From Diospyros lotus (Eukaryota; Streptophyta; Magnoliopsida; Ericales; Ebenaceae): DNA of 64,000 bases. The position numbers and the translations under genes were made by a program. The notes under the pieces were generated by a model. It had not been told where the DNA came from, did not search any database, and saw only the letters and a list, made by a program, of their open reading frames with translations. The stretch is from assembly GCF_014633365.1 (NCBI RefSeq), contig NC_068345.1, forward strand, positions 13,090,058 to 13,154,057, in the 5' to 3' direction. Of this stretch, positions 50,698 through 63,330 are shown one piece after another. Positions within the stretch are counted from its first letter, which is position 1; each line of letters opens with the position of its first letter.

Positions 50698-52511
50698 TGT
50701 TGTAGCCCAGAAACTACGACAATAGAATTTGTAGTAAGGGAAAGCTGGAGCTGAGCCAGAGCGAGGTTGACAGCTGGCAGGAGCCTACTTGTGGAGATAG
50801 GCGTTGGGTAGCTTCGGTCCTTGATGTACTGACCGAGGTTTTAGGTGGACCTCCGAGGGCATTCTCGGGAGAACTTGGAAGTGGCCTTTTATGTGCTTGG
50901 GGCATATCTGCACTCACATGAACAAGTGAGAAGGCGCGCGGGGATTCCTCACCCGCATATTCCCTCCGATGCTTAAGTCAGTACCGGTAGGAAAGAAGTG
51001 TGGTACGTAAAGAGACAACACTATCATTAAACATAAGATAGTCGTACCTTGTCTGGTCAGAGAGGGTTGATCTCGATACTATTACATGGAACTAGAAATA
51101 TGCCCGCATGATAGTAGCACTCAAATGGGCTTAAGAAGAATCCCCTCTCGGAAGGCCAGTTAACCTAAGGGGTCCTCTGGGAAAAGGTGGGCCAATTGGC
51201 AAGTTGCCGAAGCAGGGTCTTGGTCCTAACGGACTTGCCTGGTGATGTTCGGGTTAATATCTAATGCTCGCGAGTGATGTGCGCTGAGCTACATGAATGA
51301 TTAATATTAAGATAAAGTAATGAGCAGGACATGGGGGCTATGACGCCTGGTAAGGGTGCATGCCCTTTAACATATACGTATGCGCAACATCTCATCGAAC
51401 AAACCTTATTTGGATATATCCTCATGCTATAGGACAATTAGATCAATTGACTTTATCATGAGATAATAGGGCCTTAAGTCTATACACATGTGTGTACATA
51501 AATACATGACTCTGCATCTTATATATATATACATATATAGATATACATGTTGGGAGAAACAAAGAAATAGGGAGAAAGAAAGAGAGAGAGATGCCTTTTG
51601 GGAAGAATCTTCCCAAGAGGAGCCGGCCGTAGATAAGAGACGGCTTCTCGAGAGGAGCCAACCATCATTGAGAGAGCTCTCAGGAAGAAACCTTCCTAAG
51701 AGAAGCCATGGCTGTCGAGAGGAGCAGGGCAGCCGAGAATAGCAAGGCCGACGAGAGCCGATCCGACTTCTCGGGAGGAAGCCTTCCTGAGAGACGTCGC
51801 TGCGAGTGAGTATGCCGAGATGAGGCTTGCGGTGAAACTTATTGCCGAGAGAACTACAGCGGTGAGGGAGCTTCTAAGAGGGCTTACATTTTCAAGAGAA
51901 GATGCAACGGGGTGCATGCACTGCAAAAGGCTACCACACCTTTCCGAGAGATCACCAGAGAGGAAAAGGAAGAGGCTTGTGGAGAGGAGAAACGCGACCG
52001 CCTGCTGAGAGCATTATCGCCATTTCCAAGAACTTGACTGCTCTTGCGGGGATCTCTCGAAGAGGATAGCCATGGCCGGGAGCCTTGCTGAGAGACAATG
52101 GACCTTGTTGAGAGAGCTAGGCTTTCTGGGAGGAAAGCCACTAACAACATAAAGCCTCTCTAAGAGGCCTCTACCGCTAGCCAAGAGGAAGAAATCTTCT
52201 CCGAGAAAGAGAGAGACCTCTCTCGGAGAGAGAATGGAAGAGAGCCATTTTGTAGCCGCCTTTTTTTAGGAAGAAGAAGACACCCCCTTTTTGCTTATTT
52301 TGACTTTCCCTTTATAGGGGAGCCCACCACTTTTGCCCCCAAACTTTGGGTATTCACCTAACAACTGCTATTACTAATCCTTTGGTCATTTGACCGCGGT
52401 TTCTTCTTGGGAAATGTCTTCCAGCTCGAGACCACTTTTGCGGTCTGTCCGCTTTGGGCTTAATGACCAAAATACCCCTAGGTGGACGCTTGGGAATTCT
52501 ATGGCACAACA
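50698..52511 (-). repeat. E5 right (5') LTR
   Basis: 1814 bp, TGTTGTAGCCC...CACAACA. A minus-strand TATA-like CTATAAAGG lies at about 52308-52317. CTCTCGGGA/TCCCGAGAG motifs are concentrated at 51590-52230. Confidence 0.85.
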
Positions 52512-54559
52512 AAAGTCATACAGGCCTAGGTGCAGATTCTTAAAATTGTCAGAGAGAGGCCTAGAAGACAATTTTTCTAAGTTAAAGGGTTTAAAGGAGA
52601 GGCTAATCTGTAATTGAAAAATATTCAAGGGGTCAAACTACAAAAAGATGAAACTTGCAATGTGAAACCTGCAAGCCATCGCTGACGACCGTTGGGAAGG
52701 TCGCCAAGGCTAGAGGATGAAGTTCCAAGCCATGATGGTTTGAATGGGCAAGAGTATTGGCTGAAATTGACGGTGATTAGACTAAAAATTGACTTCGTAA
52801 TGATCGGTGTTTGGCCAAAAATTTCAGAAAGTTTTTAAACGCCATTTAGCTCTATTTGAGGCTCGAAATGATCAGATTCCAAGCTTAGGAGCTAGGTAAG
52901 CCTGTTGTTAGACAAAAATTCAATGGAATTTAGATATAAATAGGGTTCTCACGGCTGAGGGTTTCATTCAAAAATTGAGAGCAATTCGAGGTGTTTTAGC
53001 AGAAATTGAGCATTGAGTGTATAGGGCTTTTGTTCCTGGAGTCCTAAGGAGTGTTTTTGGAGAATTTGGAAGGGTTTTGTGTAGGTTTTAAAGGGATTCG
53101 AGGGTTCACCAAAAAATCAAGACGTTGCCAGAGCCAGACATATAATTGGTCGTTTAGGATATTTCTAGTGGGTTTTTGGGGCATCCAAGGGTACCCCTAG
53201 GTTTGGCCTGAGGAGTGCTACAAGGGGGTAGGGTCAGATCGACCATCGAGAAAGATTTTATGTGGCCGGCGACGAAGGGATCGCCTGAGAAGAAAGGGCG
53301 TGTGTTGTACACGAGCAAGTTTCACATGTAGTACACGCGATTGGCGTGTGAGGTACATATTAAATCCGAAATTAATTTAATTATTTTAAAAATTATTTTA
53401 GGAATATTTGTGAAAAAATATTTGGTGAAAATAGGTGTTACATATTTATTATGAATTTTCGAAGAAAAAGGAAATTATGAAAATTAGAGAAAAATAAGAA
53501 AAGTTGAGGAAATTATGGAGAAAATTAGGAAAATCATAAATGTTGATTTCCTTGGATAATTGTTGGCAAGGAAGTGAAATCTCCGTAAGTGTTGAGGTTT
53601 TTGCACGCCATTCGAGATTAACACATTTTTCGAGAATACATTGAATTACTGCCAAAGGTGAGTGAGTAGTCTCTCTAAAACCTAGTATGTTTTATGTGAG
53701 TGGTTCGGTCTGAAGTTTGGTCTTTGATTTCAATTGTGGATGGTTGGTTTCATGTGGTTATGGTGCTTAATTGTTTATAAGCATATTATGCACATCAAGT
53801 TATTTGATGTGATGCATTAACTGGATATGTTTTGTGAAAACGCATGGCAAGTGATTTTCATAGTATAGATATATTTGATTCATGTCGTTGTCCAGTGGGA
53901 TGGGATGGGGTCTTCTTGAGAATAGGGCAAGGTTAATCTTAGTCGTTTGGGTGATTATGGTGTGCACCCTTAGATTAAGTATGCCGTGGCAAGGTTAATC
54001 CTAACCATATGTTGTGGAATGGATTTTTCACGGGAGATTGAGTTGCTAGGGAGATTTCTCAAGGTTGATGTGTCAAGTTGTTTGTATATGCCATGCTCAT
54101 GATCATACATGCATTCTATAAACTATTTTCATGCCATCACTTGGATGATTCAACATCTAATCTGGATTATGTCCCTGGAACATTCAAACGTTCCAGATGA
54201 GGGTCGCAGTAGGGACCAGGATGTGGTCAGTTAGGACTGATGGAATACGAGCATGATAGTTGTTATTGATATTTTTGAAGTTATGTAACCCTTATTTTGT
54301 TTGGAAGACAATTTGTTTGAACGATTGCTGTAATTTATGATATTAAGTTTTGTTATTTCCGCTGCATACTGATATATCTTGTTTAGCTTAGATTTATTGA
54401 TCTTGATAGTTAAGTAGGCAAGACTTTGGTTCTGGGATTTTTGTGAGCATGTGAAGATTGTTCTTTTGTAACACTGCATGTGTTGATCTTATGTATGAAG
54501 AAAAAAAAATCCCGATAATTCCTTATAGTGACACGCCCGGTGAGGTAGGGTGTTACAAG

Positions 54560-54571
54560 TGGTATCAGAGC
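54560..54571 (+). promoter_or_regulatory. E4 primer-binding site (tRNA-Met)
   Basis: TGGTATCAGAGC two bases after the 5' LTR, the standard initiator tRNA-Met site. Confidence 0.92.
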
Positions 54572-55589
54572 ACTAGGTTAGTTAAGTTGTCAAACTTAGC
54601 TGTAACTTGCTTAGAATTGTTGGTTGAAAACTTAGAATTGGATTATGGATCCCAAAAGACTCTTGAAACTTAGGGGAAATGGATATGGAAACTCTAGGAA
54701 ATATACGTTCGAGGTTTCTGATTAGAATCTATATTTCAATAGAAAAGATGGTTTATCAAGTGTTGTTAACTCACCGGGCTTAGAGAATCAGTGCTCGAGG
54801 TAATCCATAAGAGGAAGATGTGCTCCATTTTCTAATTGCAATGGAAGACATTATATAGGATGTACCCCCTAGTTATTGCCAATTGGAAGACCTGGCGGAG
54901 TTTCAGATAGATTATCTCATAAACTTTCTAGAGGGAGAATGGAAGACTTTCGCCCAATGGTCTAGTAGAATGAGGAATTTGAAGCCTTCTATGATTTCTA
55001 TGTGAGAATCTGGCTATAGTATGAGGATTTATATGGGGAATCCATGGATGAAGAAGCCTTGGAAAACAACATCAGAGAAGACCCCGAAGACGAGGATGAT
55101 GTCATCAGCATTAGTTCTGACGATGAGTCTCATGAGGATAAGGAAGGATCTCCGACGGAGTTCGATGATGACATAGGTCCTAAGGAGCCATGGATCTGGA
55201 GGCCGAAAGATTAGCCGAAGAAGAAAATATTGTGTTTATTTCCCTTCTGTTATGTTAGAATGTTATGCTACGTAGTGTTATCTTAAGGAATAAAATTATC
55301 CTTTTAAGAAACAATATCATTCTAGTATAACTTACTCTTATCTATCACTTCAGATAGTGAATACATGATGACCCCAAGATCTAGTCATCAATGATTATGA
55401 AAGAAGAGAGGAAACTAACCTTGAAGACCATGGTAATCGTAGAAATCACCTAGGGAGAAGTGATAAGTATGTTGGAGAATCAAGCTTAAGCAAGAATCGA
55501 TTCGAAAGAATGGAAAGATTCTTAGAAAATATGTTGACTTATGTGAGTAGAAAGGAACCTACTTGACATACGACCATAGCATTAGAGTT
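54572..55589 (+). other. E4 leader and decayed gag N-terminal region
   Basis: Begins with a possible start MDPKRLLKLRGNGYGNSR at 54642. An acidic stretch EDPEDEDDVISISSDDESHE lies near 55077-55137. Many stops. No domain assigned. Confidence 0.4.
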
Positions 55590-56292
55590 GCTGACGATCC
55601 TAACTCAGCCGAGTATTGGCTCGAGGAGACAAAAAAAATTACTCTAGTACCTTCAATGCAATGAGAAAGAGGAAGTAAGATGAGGCGTCTACATGCTAGA
55701 AGAAGAAGCAAGACGTTGGTGGCAATCAACAAAGCGTTCGTTACAAAGGACTCATCAAGGGCACGAGAACGAAGTTGAAGACACGCCAGTCCTTACTTGG
55801 GAAGGGTTTAAGGAAGTATTTGACGATAAATATTTTCTTAAAAGTTGGAGGTAAAAGGGGGTTTGGGAATTCATGAGGTTGAAACAAACCGACGGAATGT
55901 CAGTGACTCAATACGATACCCAATTCATTCAATTGATCAAGTATGTGTCCATGTGCGAGACTGACGAATGTTAGAAGGCACAAAAATTCATATCGGGACT
56001 AGAAGTGAACCTCCAACAAGCTTTAAGTACGTGGGCTATCGACTCATATAAAGAAGCTTTAAGTTGAGCCTTAACCACAGAAAGAAATTTGATGCGAGTA
56101 AGGATGATTAGATTCGAGGAAGGAAGCAAGGACGGTAAGACAGGAAATTCAACGTCTCAACCCAAAGAAAAAGGAAAGTGTCCTTGGTGCAAGAAGAAAC
56201 ACCCAGGGAAGAAATGCGTTGTAAAGTGCTATGGTTGCGGAGAAGAGGGTCACATTAAGAGAAATTGCTCAAAGAATAAGAAGGCACCCTAA
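55590..56292 (+). pseudogene. E4 gag: capsid and zinc knuckle
   Basis: Retrotransposon gag domain: NSAEYWLEETKKIT, then in a shifted frame LEEEARRWWQST, TWEGFKEVFDDKYF, FMRLKQTDGMSVTQYDTQFI, KAQKFISGLEVNLQQALSTW. It ends in a basic linker and CYGCGEEGHIKRNC, a good CCHC knuckle at about 56228-56269. Stops near 55650, 55854, 55972 and 56065 inactivate it. Confidence 0.88.
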
Positions 56293-56418
56293 GTTGGGTA
56301 CCAAGGGAAAATTACATGCTACAATTGCGGTTAACCTGAGCACATTTCAGGAGAGTGCCCGAAGAGGCAAAAGATCAAGTAGCCTAGCGGGGGAGCATAG
56401 AATGGTCACCATGGGCGG

Positions 56419-56880
56419 GTGTACAATTTAACCTGTGAAGATGCAAAGGTTGACCCTAAGGTTATTGAAGGTATGCTATTTTTCTCCGATACTCCCATTC
56501 ATGTTTTAATAGACCCTAGTTCTATGAATTCATTTATCTCATATGCAATGGCATGTAGTTTAAAATTTGAACCAGAGAAATTGGGGTATCAAATTATCAT
56601 AGCTATCCCTATGGGTACAACTATAGAAACGACGATGGGATGTCATGGGTGTAATTTGAAATTGGGAGGAGAAGATTTTAAGATGGACCTAGCATTATTA
56701 GAAATCTAGGACTTCGACATGATTGTAAGCATGGATTTTCTATCATTATATAGTGCTAAGATAGATTGTAAAGGTAAGTCTGTAAGTTTACTAAGATCGA
56801 ACATGGGACAGGTCATTTTCTAAGGTCAAGGCAACAAAATTAAAAAAAAAGGCAAGGCATAGCATTGCAAGCGTAATTAA
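56419..56880 (+). pseudogene. E4 aspartic protease remnant
   Basis: VIEGMLFFSDTPIHVLIDPS then SMNSFISYAMA corresponds to the family's LIDSGSTHSFIS. The catalytic D-S/T-G is D-P-S here, so the protease is dead. DFDMIVSMDFLSLYSAKIDC (family D.ILGMDWL) follows a stop at 56707. Confidence 0.82.
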
Positions 56881-56918
56881 CGGAACCTGAAGTAGGAAAA
56901 GAAAATCTAGAATTATGT

Positions 56919-57575
56919 ATGATAAGGATCGTGAATGAGTACCCTAAAGTTTTTCCCCAGGATTTACCAAGTCTACCTCCCCATCAAGAAATTGAATTCT
57001 CCATAGATCTAGTACATGGTACCCAGCTTATTTCCATACCTTCGTACAAGATGGCCCTAGTTGAAATGAGAGAGCTAAAAGGTCAGTTACAGGCACTGAC
57101 TGAAAAGGGGTTTGTTAGGCCAAGCATGTCACCTGGGGGAGCCCCGATACTTTTTGTGAAGAAAAAGGACTGTAATATGAGAATGTACATTAACTACCGA
57201 CAGTTGAATAAGGTTACCATAAATAACAAATACCCATTCCCTAGGATTGAGGAATTATTTAACCAGTTGCAAGGAGCCAAGGTATTTTCCAAGATAGATC
57301 TCTGGTCAGGATATTACCAAATGAAGATTAAACATGAAGATGTGCTTAAGACCACTTTTCGATCTAGATATGGTCATTCTGAGTTCTTAGTGGTGCCATT
57401 TGGATTAACAAATGCACCAGTTGCATTTATGGATTTGATAACTTAAGTTTTTAGGCCCTACTTGGACAAATTTTTCATAGTCTTCATTGATGATATATTA
57501 ATATACTCTTCAAGTGAGATAAAGCATGAAGAGCACTTGAAAATTATAGGCTAAATTTTTGAAGTGTGAATTTTG
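56919..57575 (+). pseudogene. E4 reverse transcriptase
   Basis: [94 protein letters not shown] then a stop at 57444, and the catalytic box [10 protein letters not shown] at about 57484. The IDD acids are kept. A stop and a small deletion follow at about 57550. Confidence 0.9.
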
Positions 57576-57849
57576 GCTTACTCAAGTAGCATTTCTTGGA
57601 CATATCATCTCAACTGAGGGCATAGTTGTTGACCTAACAAAGGTAGAAGTCATGCGAAACTTGCTAACACCCAAGACCGTTGGAGAAATCTGAAACTTCC
57701 TTCGATTAGACGGATACTATAGAAGATTCGTTGAAGGATTTTCCAAGATCTTAGCTCCACTTACCCGATTGACACGAAAGGAAGTTAAGTTCGTTTGGGA
57801 CAAAAGGTGTGAGCAAATCTTTCAAGAACTTAAGGCATGATTAACTATG

Positions 57850-58255
57850 ACGCATGATTAACTATGACACCCATATTGGTAATGCCAATTGAATCAGGAA
57901 TTTTTGTGGTTTATAGTGATGCTTCTAAAATAGGCTTGGGATGCATTTTGATGCAAGATGGAAAAGTAATAGCTTATGGATCTCGGTAACTAAAAAGGCA
58001 TGAACAAAATTACCCAACCCACGATTTGGAATTGGCAGCCATTATTTACGCCTTGAAGATATGTAGACACTATCTGTATGGAGAGCAGTTCAAAATTCTT
58101 ACGGACCATAAGAGTTTGAAATACATATTCTCCTAGAAAGAATTAAACATGTGACAAAGAAAGTGGATGGAATACTTGAAGGATTTTGATTGTACCATTT
58201 CTTATAACCTAGGGAAAGCAAATGTAGTTGCAGACGCCCTTAGCCGAAAGAGTTT
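57850..58255 (+). pseudogene. E4 RNase H
   Basis: [80 protein letters not shown]. The family's catalytic D, E and D positions are present. Stops at 57988, 58134 and 58152, and a short duplication ATTAACTATGACGCATG at about 57840-57870. Confidence 0.85.
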
Positions 58256-58451
58256 AGAGATTGTAGCAAGCATGATGGTCAAAGAATGGGAAATGATTGA
58301 AGATTTTAGCCATCTAACAGTAAGTGTTAGGCCTAAGTTAATCAATGGGTATTTGGCAAGTTTGGTCATCCAACCTGACATATTGGACCAAATCAAGTCA
58401 GCTTTTCCAATGGACTCAAGAAGGAATCAGTAGATAAATGAGAATGACCAA

Positions 58452-59800
58452 GTGAAGGCACCTAAATTTAAATATCATAACGACATACTCCAGTTTCGAG
58501 GAATAAAGTATATGCTAAGGGAACAAGATTTGAGACAAACCAAATTAGGGGAAGTTCATCAAGCTAAATATACAGTACATCTGGGAGCCACAAAAATGTA
58601 CAAAGATCTCAAAGAAGTTTATTGGTGGCTTGGAATGAAAAATGATGTAGCTCGATATGTGGTATAATGTGATACTTATCAATGCATCAGTGTCTGGGAG
58701 GATTATTGCAACCTTTAAACATTATTGAATGGAAATGGGATCATATCACCATGGATTTCATGACCAACCTACCTCGAAGTCCCAAAGAAAATGATGCTAT
58801 GTGGGTGATAGTAGATCAACTAACAAAATCGGATTATTTCCTTCTTATTAAAATTGGACAACTTATACATGTATTGGCACAGCTATACATTGAAGAGATC
58901 ATTTGATTGGATGGAATCCCTGCAAGCATAGTGTCTGATCGAGATCCACGATTTACATCAAGGTTTTGGGAAAGTAGTTATATGTGCATGGGAACACAAC
59001 TAAAACTTAATACAACTTACCATCCACAGACTGACGATCAATCCAAGCAAACAATTCAAATGCTGGAAGACATGTTGAGAGCTTGTGTTCTCGATTTTTC
59101 TAGAACTTGGGAAAAGCACCTACTGCTAGTCGAGTTTGCCTATAATAATGGATATCACAGTAGTATAGGGATGGCTCCCTACGAAGCGTTGTATGGACGA
59201 AAGTGCAGAACAACACTTTGTTGGATAGAAATTGGAGAAGTAAGATTAGTTGGACCAGAGCTAGTTTAGGAGACAATAGAGAAAATTAAGAGAATTCAGG
59301 AAAGAATGAAGACCAATCAAAGTCGTCAAAAGTCATATGCTGACCGACGGAGATGAAGTCTGGAGTTCCAAGTTGGAGACAAAGTATATCTGAAGGTCTC
59401 ACCATTCAAAACAGTGCTTCGAGGATAGAAGAGAGGTAAACTAAACCCAAGATACATTGGTTAATATCAAATTTTGGAGAGAATTAGATTAGTAGCTTAT
59501 AAAATAACATTACCAATGGTTTTATCCAATATCGACAATGTGTTCCATGTGTCTCAGTTGAGGAAACACGAGCCAGATCATACGCAAGTCGTTCGAAACA
59601 AGACCATTGAGATCGGAAATGACCTAACTTATCCAAAGGAACCAGTTCAAATATTGGATCAAAAGGAATAGGTACTAAGGAACAAAATCATTCCTTTGGT
59701 GAAAGTATTGTGGAGAAACCATAATGAAGAAGAAACCAAGCGAGAACGTGAAGAAGAGATAAAGACTTCTTATCCGCATCTGTTCAATCATAGGAAAGAG
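58452..59800 (+). pseudogene. E4 integrase with chromodomain-like tail
   Basis: HHCC part: EVHQAKYTVHLGATKMYKDL, then CDTYQC, where the family has C..C, so one zinc Cys is lost. Core: ITMDFMTNLPRS (first D), SIVSDRDPRFTSRFW (second D), YHPQTDDQSKQTIQ, where the catalytic Glu (QSER in relatives) is Lys. Then HLLLVEFAYNNGYHSSIGMA and APYEALYGRKCRT. C-terminal: FQVGDKVYLKVSPFKTV, VFHVSQLRKHEPD, and a Del-type chromodomain-like end PVQILDQKE, IIPLVKVLWRNH. Stops at about 58665, 58904 and 59267. Confidence 0.9.
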
Positions 59801-59838
59801 TGATTTCGAGAACTATATTTCTTTTTAGAAGAAAATGA

Positions 59839-62162
59839 TGTAATACCCAAAATTTTATGTATCGAAAGTATTTTTAGAAATTCTTGGGTCAAAATGCAGT
59901 TTATCATACCTTTGGGCCAATGTGTAATTTTCAAAACACGGAAGAAAGAGGTAAATGACCATGCGAAAATGAAACTTGGGGGATAAAAATGCCCAAGGAA
60001 TTAGGGGTTCACGAAGCCAAGAGATTCGCGAAAATTGAGGATCAAATTGCAATTTTAAAGTCATACGGGCCTAGGTGCGGATTCTTAAAATTGTCAGAGG
60101 GAGGCCTAGAAGACAATTTTTCTAAAATTTTGGGGATGAAATGAAGAGTTTGAAAGTTGTGGGACTTAAAGGGATTGTCAAAAAGTTAAGGGGTTCAAAG
60201 GAGAGGCCAATGTGTAATTGAAAAATATTTAAGAGGCCAAAGTGCAAAAAGATGAAACTTGTAGTGTGAAACCTACAAGCCATCATTTAGCCGTCGTCGA
60301 CCATTAGGAAGGTTGCCAAGGCCAGAGGATGAAGCTCCAGGCCATGATGGTTCAAATGGGCAAGAGTAGTGGTCGAAATCGATAGTGATTAGACGGAAAA
60401 TTGACTTCATAATGATTGGTGTTTGGCTAAAAATTTCAGAGAGTTTTTGAACGCCATTTAGCTCGATTTGAGGGTCGAAATGATCACATTAAAAGCTTAG
60501 GAACTAGGTAAGCTTGTTATTGGACGAAAATTTGATGGAATTTGGGTATAAATAGGGTTCTCACGGTCGAGGGTTTCATTCAAAAATTGAGAGCAATTTA
60601 AGGTGTTTTAGCAGGAATCAAGCATTGAGAGTATAGGGCATTTGTTCCTTGAGTCCTAAGGAGTGTTTATAGAGAATTTGGGAGGGTTTCGTATAGGTTT
60701 TAAAGGGATTCGAGGGTTTGCTGAAAAACTGAGACGTTGCTAGAGTCGGGGTATTTCTGGTGGATTTTTGGGGCATCCAAAGGTACCCCTTGGTTCGACC
60801 TGAGGAGTACTATAAGGGGGTAGGGTCAGATCGACCATCAGGAAAGATTTCAGGTGGTTGACGATGAATGGATTGCCTGAGAAGAAAAGACACGTGTTGT
60901 ACACGTGCAGGTTTCATACATAGCACACGTGATTAGGGCGTGAGGGCGCATGAGATACGTATTAAATCTAAAATTAATTTTATTATTTAAAAAAAATTAT
61001 TTTAGGAGTATTTGTGGAAAAATTTTTGGTGAAAATAGATGTTACATATTTATTATAATTTTTTGAAGAAAAAGGAAATTATGGAAATTAGAGAAAAATA
61101 AGAAAAATTGAGAAAATTAAGGAGAAAATTACAAAAATCATAAATATTGATTTCCTTGAATAATTGCTTGCCAGGAAGTGAAATCATTGTAAGTGTTAAG
61201 GTTTTTGCACGCCATTTGAGGTTGACAAATTTTTCAAGAATACATCACATTACTGTCTAAGGTGAGTGAGCAATCTCTCTAAAACCTAATATGTTTTATG
61301 TGAGTGGTTCGGTCCAAATTTTGGTCTATGATTTCACCTGTGGATGGTTGGTTTCATGTGGTTATGCTGCTTAATTGTTTATAAGCATATTATGCATATC
61401 GAGTTATTTTACGTGATGCATTAATTGGATATGTTTTGTGAAAATGCATCGCAAGTGATTTTCATAGCATTGATAAATTTGATTCATGTCGTTGTCTAGT
61501 GGGATGAGATGGGGTCTTCTTGAGAATGGGGCAAGGTTAATCTCAATCGTTTGGGTGACGATAGTGTGCACCCTGATATTAAGTATGTCGTGACAAGGTC
61601 AATCCCAACTATATGTTGTGGAATGAATTTTTCACGAGAGATTGAGTATGCCAGGGAGATTTCTCAAGGTTGATGTGTCACGTTGTTTGTATATGCCATG
61701 CTCATGATCACACATGCATTTTATAAACTATTTTCATGCCATCACTTAAATGATTCAGCATCTAATTTGGGTTATGCCCTCGAACATTTAAACATTCTAA
61801 ACGAGGGTTGCAGCAAGGACAAGGACGCGGTCGGTTAGGGCTGATAGAATACGAGCATGATAGTTGTTATTGATATTTTTGAAGTTATGTAACCCTTATT
61901 TTGTTTGGAAGACAGTTTCTGTGGACGGTTGTTGTAATTTATGATATTAAGTTTTGTTATTTATGTTGTGTAATGATATGTCTTATTTAGCTTAGATTTA
62001 TTGATCTTGATAGTTAAGTAGACAAGACTGGGGTTCTGAGATTTGTGTGAGCATGTGAAGATTGTTCTTTTATAACACCGCGTGTGTTGATCTTATGCAT
62101 GAAGAAAAAAAAAATCCTGATAATTCCTTATAGTGATACACCTGGCAAGGCGGGGTGTTACA
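59839..62162 (+). repeat. E4 3' LTR
   Basis: 2324 bp, TGTAATACCC...GGGGTGTTACA. TATA box TATAAATA at 60547. The uninterrupted counterpart of the 5' LTR shows where E5 entered. The short purine run AGAAGAAAATGA before it is a weak polypurine tract. Confidence 0.92.
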
Positions 62163-62818
62163 ACTTAAGAGTAAGGCTTAGGCTTTCACTGCACCCTTTT
62201 GGGATTCAATTTTTGGAGGAAAGGTATTGGTGTCGACCCAATTACATTTGAATGGCTAAACCATGCTAATGGGATTTTATGTCCTGTGTAAGGAGGGTGG
62301 GGTAGAACCTACAACTTCTTTGTTCCGCTGCTTCTACCACATTCGGTCCACAAGAGGAGGGAAAGAATTTGTGGCTCTCCAGAATATGAATAATAATATT
62401 AAGCTATTCAAGAGCGTGCCACAAAAGGTGGATGGTTTTGAGACTAGGTAGTTAGTGGTTTGGCCACCTCAAGGCTGTTAGAGATCGTCACAATTCTAGC
62501 ACACGAAGAAAATAAGGAGGATAGTGTGCAAGTGGCCAAACATGAATTTACTAGTGTGGGAGCATTAGGAAGTTGTTAATAAATTAGCCCAAGGTGGTCC
62601 AGTGGCCTTGTCTGACTCACTTGTCAACGAGCACCTAACAATGGCAGGATGGATCGTTGTTGAGGTGGACAATGAAGTCAATTCTTCGGGATGGACCGAG
62701 TCCCAAGAGGCTGCTTCCTTGTCATCCTTTTCATTAGAGGACGAGGGAGAAGGGGACGACGAAAAGATGGATGTGGTAGGAGACGAGGATGCGACAAAAG
62801 ATGAGGAGGAAGAAGGGT
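62163..62818 (+). pseudogene. Putative gypsy-type transposon protein, 3' part
   Basis: Matches the plant family of putative gypsy-type transposon proteins (the domain known as Transposase_28): MLMGFYVLCKEGGVEPTTSL, FRCFYHIRSTRGGKEFVA, then IKLFKSVPQKVDGF; relatives read VGFYVLCRELGVEPSLSLF. Stops at 62182, 62254 and 62449 and frameshifts follow. A final acidic stretch DEGEGDDEKMDVVGDEDATK ends at 62818. The Tekay element E4 separates it from its 5' piece at 45207-45431. Confidence 0.65.
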
Positions 62819-62875
62819 AGACAGACACAGAGGGTGCTCACCCTGTCCTATTTCTTTTTGCTTGATTCTTTGATT

Positions 62876-62897
62876 TTTTTTTTTTTTTTTTTTTTTG
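62876..62897. repeat. Poly-T tract
   Basis: Run of about 22 T before a possible acceptor ATCCGCAG|AGGTG at 62934-62941. It could be the pyrimidine tract of an intron of the preceding gene. Confidence 0.6.
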
Positions 62898-62941
62898 GTT
62901 TTGAGATATACTAATGGCTTGCTATTTTTTAATCCGCAGAG

Positions 62942-63330
62942 GTGCGGCGGTTTCAAAGGTTGATGCTAGGTGTGGTGCCCTCGGTCCCACCTCAAGGGTG
63001 CCCCTGTAACCTACGGTTACAACCACACCTACTGGCCGAATTTGAAAGTCGGTTATGTCCCTACAAATTTGGGCATCCTTGATGGGATCCAGGTTTCATC
63101 GCCTTCACTTGCTGAGAACTTGAGCCCCAGAAGAAACATAGGCAGTGGAGGGTACTCGAAACTCGATCGGGTAGCACGCATGGAATCTCAAAGCTATTAC
63201 AAAGGCGTGATGAGATTATGTGAGCAAAACTTACATAAAACCCATTATTTTCAACAAATAGCCAAAAATCCCAATCTTATGCTTAGTACTTGTTACCTTA
63301 TTATAAACCAAAAATAAAATAGTTGAACTC
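62942..63330 (+). other. Possible last exon of the transposon gene
   Basis: After the acceptor-like site the sequence reads RRFQRLMLGVVPSVPPQG and then meets stops. No recognised domain. Confidence 0.25.

Larger units (their letters stand above)
45655..52511 (-). mobile_element. E5: LTR retrotransposon nested in the E4 LTR
   Basis: TGTTGTAGCCC ... GGCACAACA with TSD AAAGT (45650-45654, 52512-52516). The E4 right LTR at about 60058 shows the empty site. Minus orientation is indicated by ATTGGCATCGTCTGTGG (complement of 50681-50697) adjoining the right LTR, a PBS-like sequence shared with E1 and E2. No protease, RT or integrase is recognisable in the 3.3-kb interior, so it is non-autonomous or badly decayed. 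Confidence 0.85.
45432..54557 (+). repeat. E4 5' LTR (split by E5)
   Basis: Pieces 45432-45654 and 52517-54557 join to about 2.26 kb colinear with 59839-62162. TATAAATAGGG lies at 52935. It ends GTGACACGCCCGGTGAGGTA then GGGTGTTACA. Confidence 0.9.
45432..62162 (+). mobile_element. E4: Tekay/Del-type chromovirus (Ty3/gypsy)
   Basis: Full element with TSD ACTTA (45427-45431, 62163-62167), LTRs of about 2.3 kb (TGTAATACCC...GGGTGTTACA), and a tRNA-Met PBS TGGTATCAGAGC at 54560. Gene order gag, protease, reverse transcriptase, RNase H, integrase, chromodomain-like tail matches chromoviruses. Every domain has stops or key-residue losses. The 5' LTR is interrupted by E5 at 45655-52511. Confidence 0.92.
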
